DNA of 26,054 nucleotides from JABMPU01 sp964457455 (lineage in GTDB: Bacteria; Cloacimonadota; Cloacimonadia; Cloacimonadales; TCS61), in NCBI GenBank assembly GCA_964457455.1, contig CAYWJN010000030.1, forward strand, positions 1 through 26,054. The letters run 5' to 3'. How positions within the stretch are numbered: the first letter of the stretch is position 1; each line of letters starts with the position of its first letter. Under the pieces are notes generated by a model. The model was not told the origin of the DNA and ran no database searches. It was given only the letters and a program-made list of their open reading frames with translations. Of the stretch, positions 23,780 through 26,054 are shown piece by piece. The position numbers and the translations under genes are program-made.

Positions 23780-25696
23780 ATGAATATAAATATTACTTTC
23801 CCGGATAATTCTGTTAAAGAATATCCACAAAATATTTCCCCTTTGGAAATAGCAGAAAGCATCAGTTCGGGATTGGCTAGGCAGGTTATTACCGCCAAGA
23901 TCAATGACAAACTTGTCGATCTGAACTATAAAATAACGGAAGATGCATCAATTGAACTTAATAAATTTGATAGTAAAGAAGGACAGGAAGTCTATTGGCA
24001 CAGCACTGCCCATCTGATGGCACAAGCTGTGAAGGAACTTTTTCCAGATATTAAAGTTGCAATTGGTCCGGCAATTGAAAACGGATTTTATTATGACTTT
24101 GATAAGGAAATCCCTTTTACTGATAATGATCTTATTAAGATCGAAGAAAAGATGAAAGAACTATCAAAACAAAATCTTAAATATTTCAGAAAAGAAATTT
24201 CAAGAGAAGAAGCGATAAAAATTTTCACTGAAATGAAAGAAGATTATAAAGTTGAACTTCTGAAAGAAATTCCGGAAGGAGAGACTATCTCTTTGTATAC
24301 TCAGGAAAATTTCACAGACCTTTGTCGTGGTCCGCATCTTCCCCACACTGGAAAAGTCAAAGCAATTAAGCTACTTAAAACTTCCGGTGCATACTGGCGT
24401 GGTGATGAAAAAAACAAGATGCTGCAAAGGATTTATGGAATAAGTTTCCCATCCAATAAGGAATTGAAAAAATATCTTCATGATTTGGAAGAAGCAAAGA
24501 AAAGAGACCATCGCAAAATTGGAAAGGAATTGGATCTATATTCAATATCAGATGAAGTTGGAGCAGGTTTGGTGCTCTGGCATCCCAACGGGGCTATGAT
24601 GCGTTCAATAATCGAAGATTTCTGGAAAGAACAACATTTTAAAAGTGGTTATCAGATTGTTTTTTCCCCTCATATTGGAAAATCAGAATTATGGGAAACC
24701 AGTGGTCATCTCGATTTTTTTACAGAAAGCATGTATCAACCAATTGGTGTTGATGAACAGGAATATTACCTCAAACCAATGAATTGCCCTTTTCATATCA
24801 TTATTTATAATTCCAAAAAAAGAAGTTACAGGGAATTACCTTTGAGATGGGCTGAAATGGGTACAGTTTATCGTTATGAAAAATCCGGTGCATTGCATGG
24901 ACTGATGCGCGTCCGTGGATTCACTCAGGATGATGCTCATATAATCTGTACTCCGCAGCAATTGGACGAAGAGATCGAGAAAGTCTTGATTTTTTCGCTT
25001 GATATGTTGAAAGCATTTGGTTTTAAAGATTTCCAGATAAAGCTCTCTACTATGCCGGAAAAAGCAGTTGGCAAAAAAGAAGATTGGGATAAAGCTACAG
25101 AATCATTACGAAAAGCTCTGGAAAAATATGAGATAAAATATAGGTTGGATGAAGGAGCTGGTGCATTTTATGGTCCCAAAATTGATATTGATATCAAAGA
25201 TGCCCTAAATCGTGCCTGGCAGTGTTCCACCATCCAGTTCGATTTCAATCTACCTACTCGCTTCAACATGAATTATATTGGTGCAGATAATAATCCACAT
25301 CCTCCGTTTATGATTCATCGAGCTCTGCTTGGTTCAATCGAGAGATTTTTTGGTACTCTCATTGAATACCATGCAGGAAATTTTCCGATCTGGCTTTGTC
25401 CGGTTCAGGTTAAAGTGATTCCAATTTCAGAAAAATATGAAGATTATGCCAAAATTGTAAATTCACAACTCTTGAATTCATACATCAGAAGTGAAATTGA
25501 TTTCAGCAATGAAAAGATAGGTTACAAAATCCGGGAAGCAGAAGTTAAAAAAATTCCATATATGTTCATTGTTGGAGAAAAAGAAAAAGATTCCGAAACT
25601 GTATCTGTTCGTCGCCACTTGAAGGGTGATTTGGGAAGTTTTAAGTTGGATGAAATTATTTCCAAGATTCAAGAAGAAATCGAAGAAAAGAAATAG
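23780..25696 (+). CDS. thrS: Threonyl-tRNA synthetase
   Basis: A class II aminoacyl-tRNA synthetase of 638 residues, the usual length (E. coli 642), charging tRNA-Thr in the cytoplasm. Domain order is TGS (about 1-62), the editing domain with HSTAHLMAQAV (His-x-x-x-His type), the catalytic core, and the anticodon-binding domain (from about 535). Zinc and threonine ligands Cys336 (MNCPFH), His387 (DDAHI) and His513 (IHRALLGS) are all present and match the E. coli positions within two residues. Motif 2 (YRYEKSGALHGLMRVRGFTQDD) and motif 3 (GSIERFFG) are intact. Two tandem ATGs exist; GAGAGG is only 2 nt from the first (23777) and 5 nt from the second, so I prefer 23780. No T-box leader is apparent. 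Confidence 0.96.
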   Translation: MNINITFPDNSVKEYPQNISPLEIAESISSGLARQVITAKINDKLVDLNYKITEDASIELNKFDSKEGQEVYWHSTAHLMAQAVKELFPDIKVAIGPAIENGFYYDFDKEIPFTDNDLIKIEEKMKELSKQNLKYFRKEISREEAIKIFTEMKEDYKVELLKEIPEGETISLYTQENFTDLCRGPHLPHTGKVKAIKLLKTSGAYWRGDEKNKMLQRIYGISFPSNKELKKYLHDLEEAKKRDHRKIGKELDLYSISDEVGAGLVLWHPNGAMMRSIIEDFWKEQHFKSGYQIVFSPHIGKSELWETSGHLDFFTESMYQPIGVDEQEYYLKPMNCPFHIIIYNSKKRSYRELPLRWAEMGTVYRYEKSGALHGLMRVRGFTQDDAHIICTPQQLDEEIEKVLIFSLDMLKAFGFKDFQIKLSTMPEKAVGKKEDWDKATESLRKALEKYEIKYRLDEGAGAFYGPKIDIDIKDALNRAWQCSTIQFDFNLPTRFNMNYIGADNNPHPPFMIHRALLGSIERFFGTLIEYHAGNFPIWLCPVQVKVIPISEKYEDYAKIVNSQLLNSYIRSEIDFSNEKIGYKIREAEVKKIPYMFIVGEKEKDSETVSVRRHLKGDLGSFKLDEIISKIQEEIEEKK

Positions 25697-25697
25697 C

Positions 25698-25722
25698 ATA
25701 GTGACAGTTCATTGAACTGTCA
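25698..25722 (+). repeat. REP element, copy 1
   Basis: An ATAG foot is followed by the near-perfect palindrome TGACAGTTCA-T-TGAACTGTCA (10-bp arms). It begins 2 nt after the thrS stop codon and may act as its 3'-end structure. It is in the same orientation as copy 3. Confidence 0.8.
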
Positions 25723-25728
25723 GAAAAA

Positions 25729-25752
25729 GGCAGAACAATGTTCTGCCACTAC
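25729..25752 (-). repeat. REP element, copy 2, inverted
   Basis: On the minus strand a GTAG foot (25752-25749) is followed by T and the palindrome GGCAGAACA-T-TGTTCTGCC (9-bp arms). Compared with copies 1 and 3 the stem differs at several positions, but each change is matched on the opposite arm. Confidence 0.8.
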
Positions 25753-25766
25753 GTTGGTGGTTGTGT

Positions 25767-25791
25767 GTAGTGACAGTTCATCGAACTGTCA
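25767..25791 (+). repeat. REP element, copy 3
   Basis: A GTAG foot (25767-25770) is followed by TGACAGTTC-ATC-GAACTGTCA with a 9-bp stem. It ends 11 nt before the RAYT start codon. The GTAG-plus-hairpin layout is that recognised by REP-associated tyrosine transposases in enterobacteria. Confidence 0.82.
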
Positions 25792-25802
25792 AAAGAAGAC
25801 AA

Positions 25803-26054
25803 ATGAAAAAACTAAATAAAAGAAAAAAGAATCGATTACAGAATTATGACTATTCAACTCCCGGATATTACTATATTACAATTTGCACAAAAAATTTCGT
25901 TGAATATTTCGGTAAAATATCCAATGAACAAATGGAGTTAAATGAGCTTGGTAAAATTGCTGATTCAAAATGTCGAGAAATACCAGAACATTATAATAGT
26001 ATTGATATTGCGGAATATAAAGTAATGCCAAATCATATTCATATGATCATTATT
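25803..26054 (+). CDS. REP-associated tyrosine transposase (RAYT, Y1/IS200-like), N-terminal part, cut by the window edge
   Basis: The first 84 codons of a gene continuing past the window. The N-terminus (KRKKNRLQNYDYSTPGYYYITICTK) and the segment MPNHIHMII are typical of the transposase_17/TnpA-REP group. His78-x-His80 is the HUH metal-binding motif; the catalytic Tyr should lie beyond the edge. These single-strand nucleases cut and join DNA at REP hairpins. Basic residues at the start (KKLNKRKKNR) fit DNA binding. Three REP hairpins lie directly upstream, so gene and repeats form one unit. A weak AGAAG precedes the ATG. No stop or frameshift is visible in the available part. Confidence 0.9.
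   Translation, partial: MKKLNKRKKNRLQNYDYSTPGYYYITICTKNFVEYFGKISNEQMELNELGKIADSKCREIPEHYNSIDIAEYKVMPNHIHMIII

Overview
This is an AT-rich bacterial window with 18 complete protein-coding genes, a truncated transposase gene at the right edge, and many intergenic repeats. No rRNA, tRNA or CRISPR array was seen. A gingipain-like C25 protease with a C-terminal FlgD-like/type IX-type sorting domain, an outer-membrane barrel ending in Phe, a UMF1-family transporter, a DUF2851 protein and low GC together suggest an FCB-group Gram-negative bacterium, possibly Cloacimonadota. That taxonomic placement is inference from gene style only.

Layout. Positions 1-3914 (minus strand): panD and panC overlap by one base (beta-alanine to pantothenate), followed by an LhgO-like FAD oxidoreductase and a DUF2851 protein. 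Positions 4055-7826 (minus strand): HU, a strong intrinsic terminator, then dnaN-recF-MFS packed with no gaps. Positions 8297-12124 (plus strand): a 1275-residue secreted C25 peptidase, ending at a bidirectional terminator shared with the convergent cyclase gene. Positions 12408-18898 (minus strand): a putative envelope/signalling block of a secreted protein, a FecR-domain protein, an 824-residue predicted barrel and, after a repeat-filled gap, a CHASE2-class III adenylate cyclase. Positions 19107-21794 (minus strand): flavin reductase, aroA and ddl. Positions 21957-25696 (plus strand): an orphan sugar-type ABC solute-binding lipoprotein and thrS. From 25698 to the edge: three REP-type hairpins next to the start of a REP-associated tyrosine transposase (RAYT).

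The most interesting structure is in the repeats. (1) The REP/RAYT unit has a GTAG foot and covarying stems in alternating orientation. (2) A roughly 170-bp element with GTTCTGCA terminal inverted repeats lies between ddl and the secreted-protein gene, flanked by exact 15-bp direct repeats that include the ddl stop codon. Removing the element and one repeat leaves ddl 20 nt from the next start codon, which implies that one long operon was split by an insertion. (3) Relatives of this element occur before thrS and, as one end only, upstream of the cyclase gene. The FecR/barrel/CHASE2-cyclase block is the best candidate for a little-described functional module.
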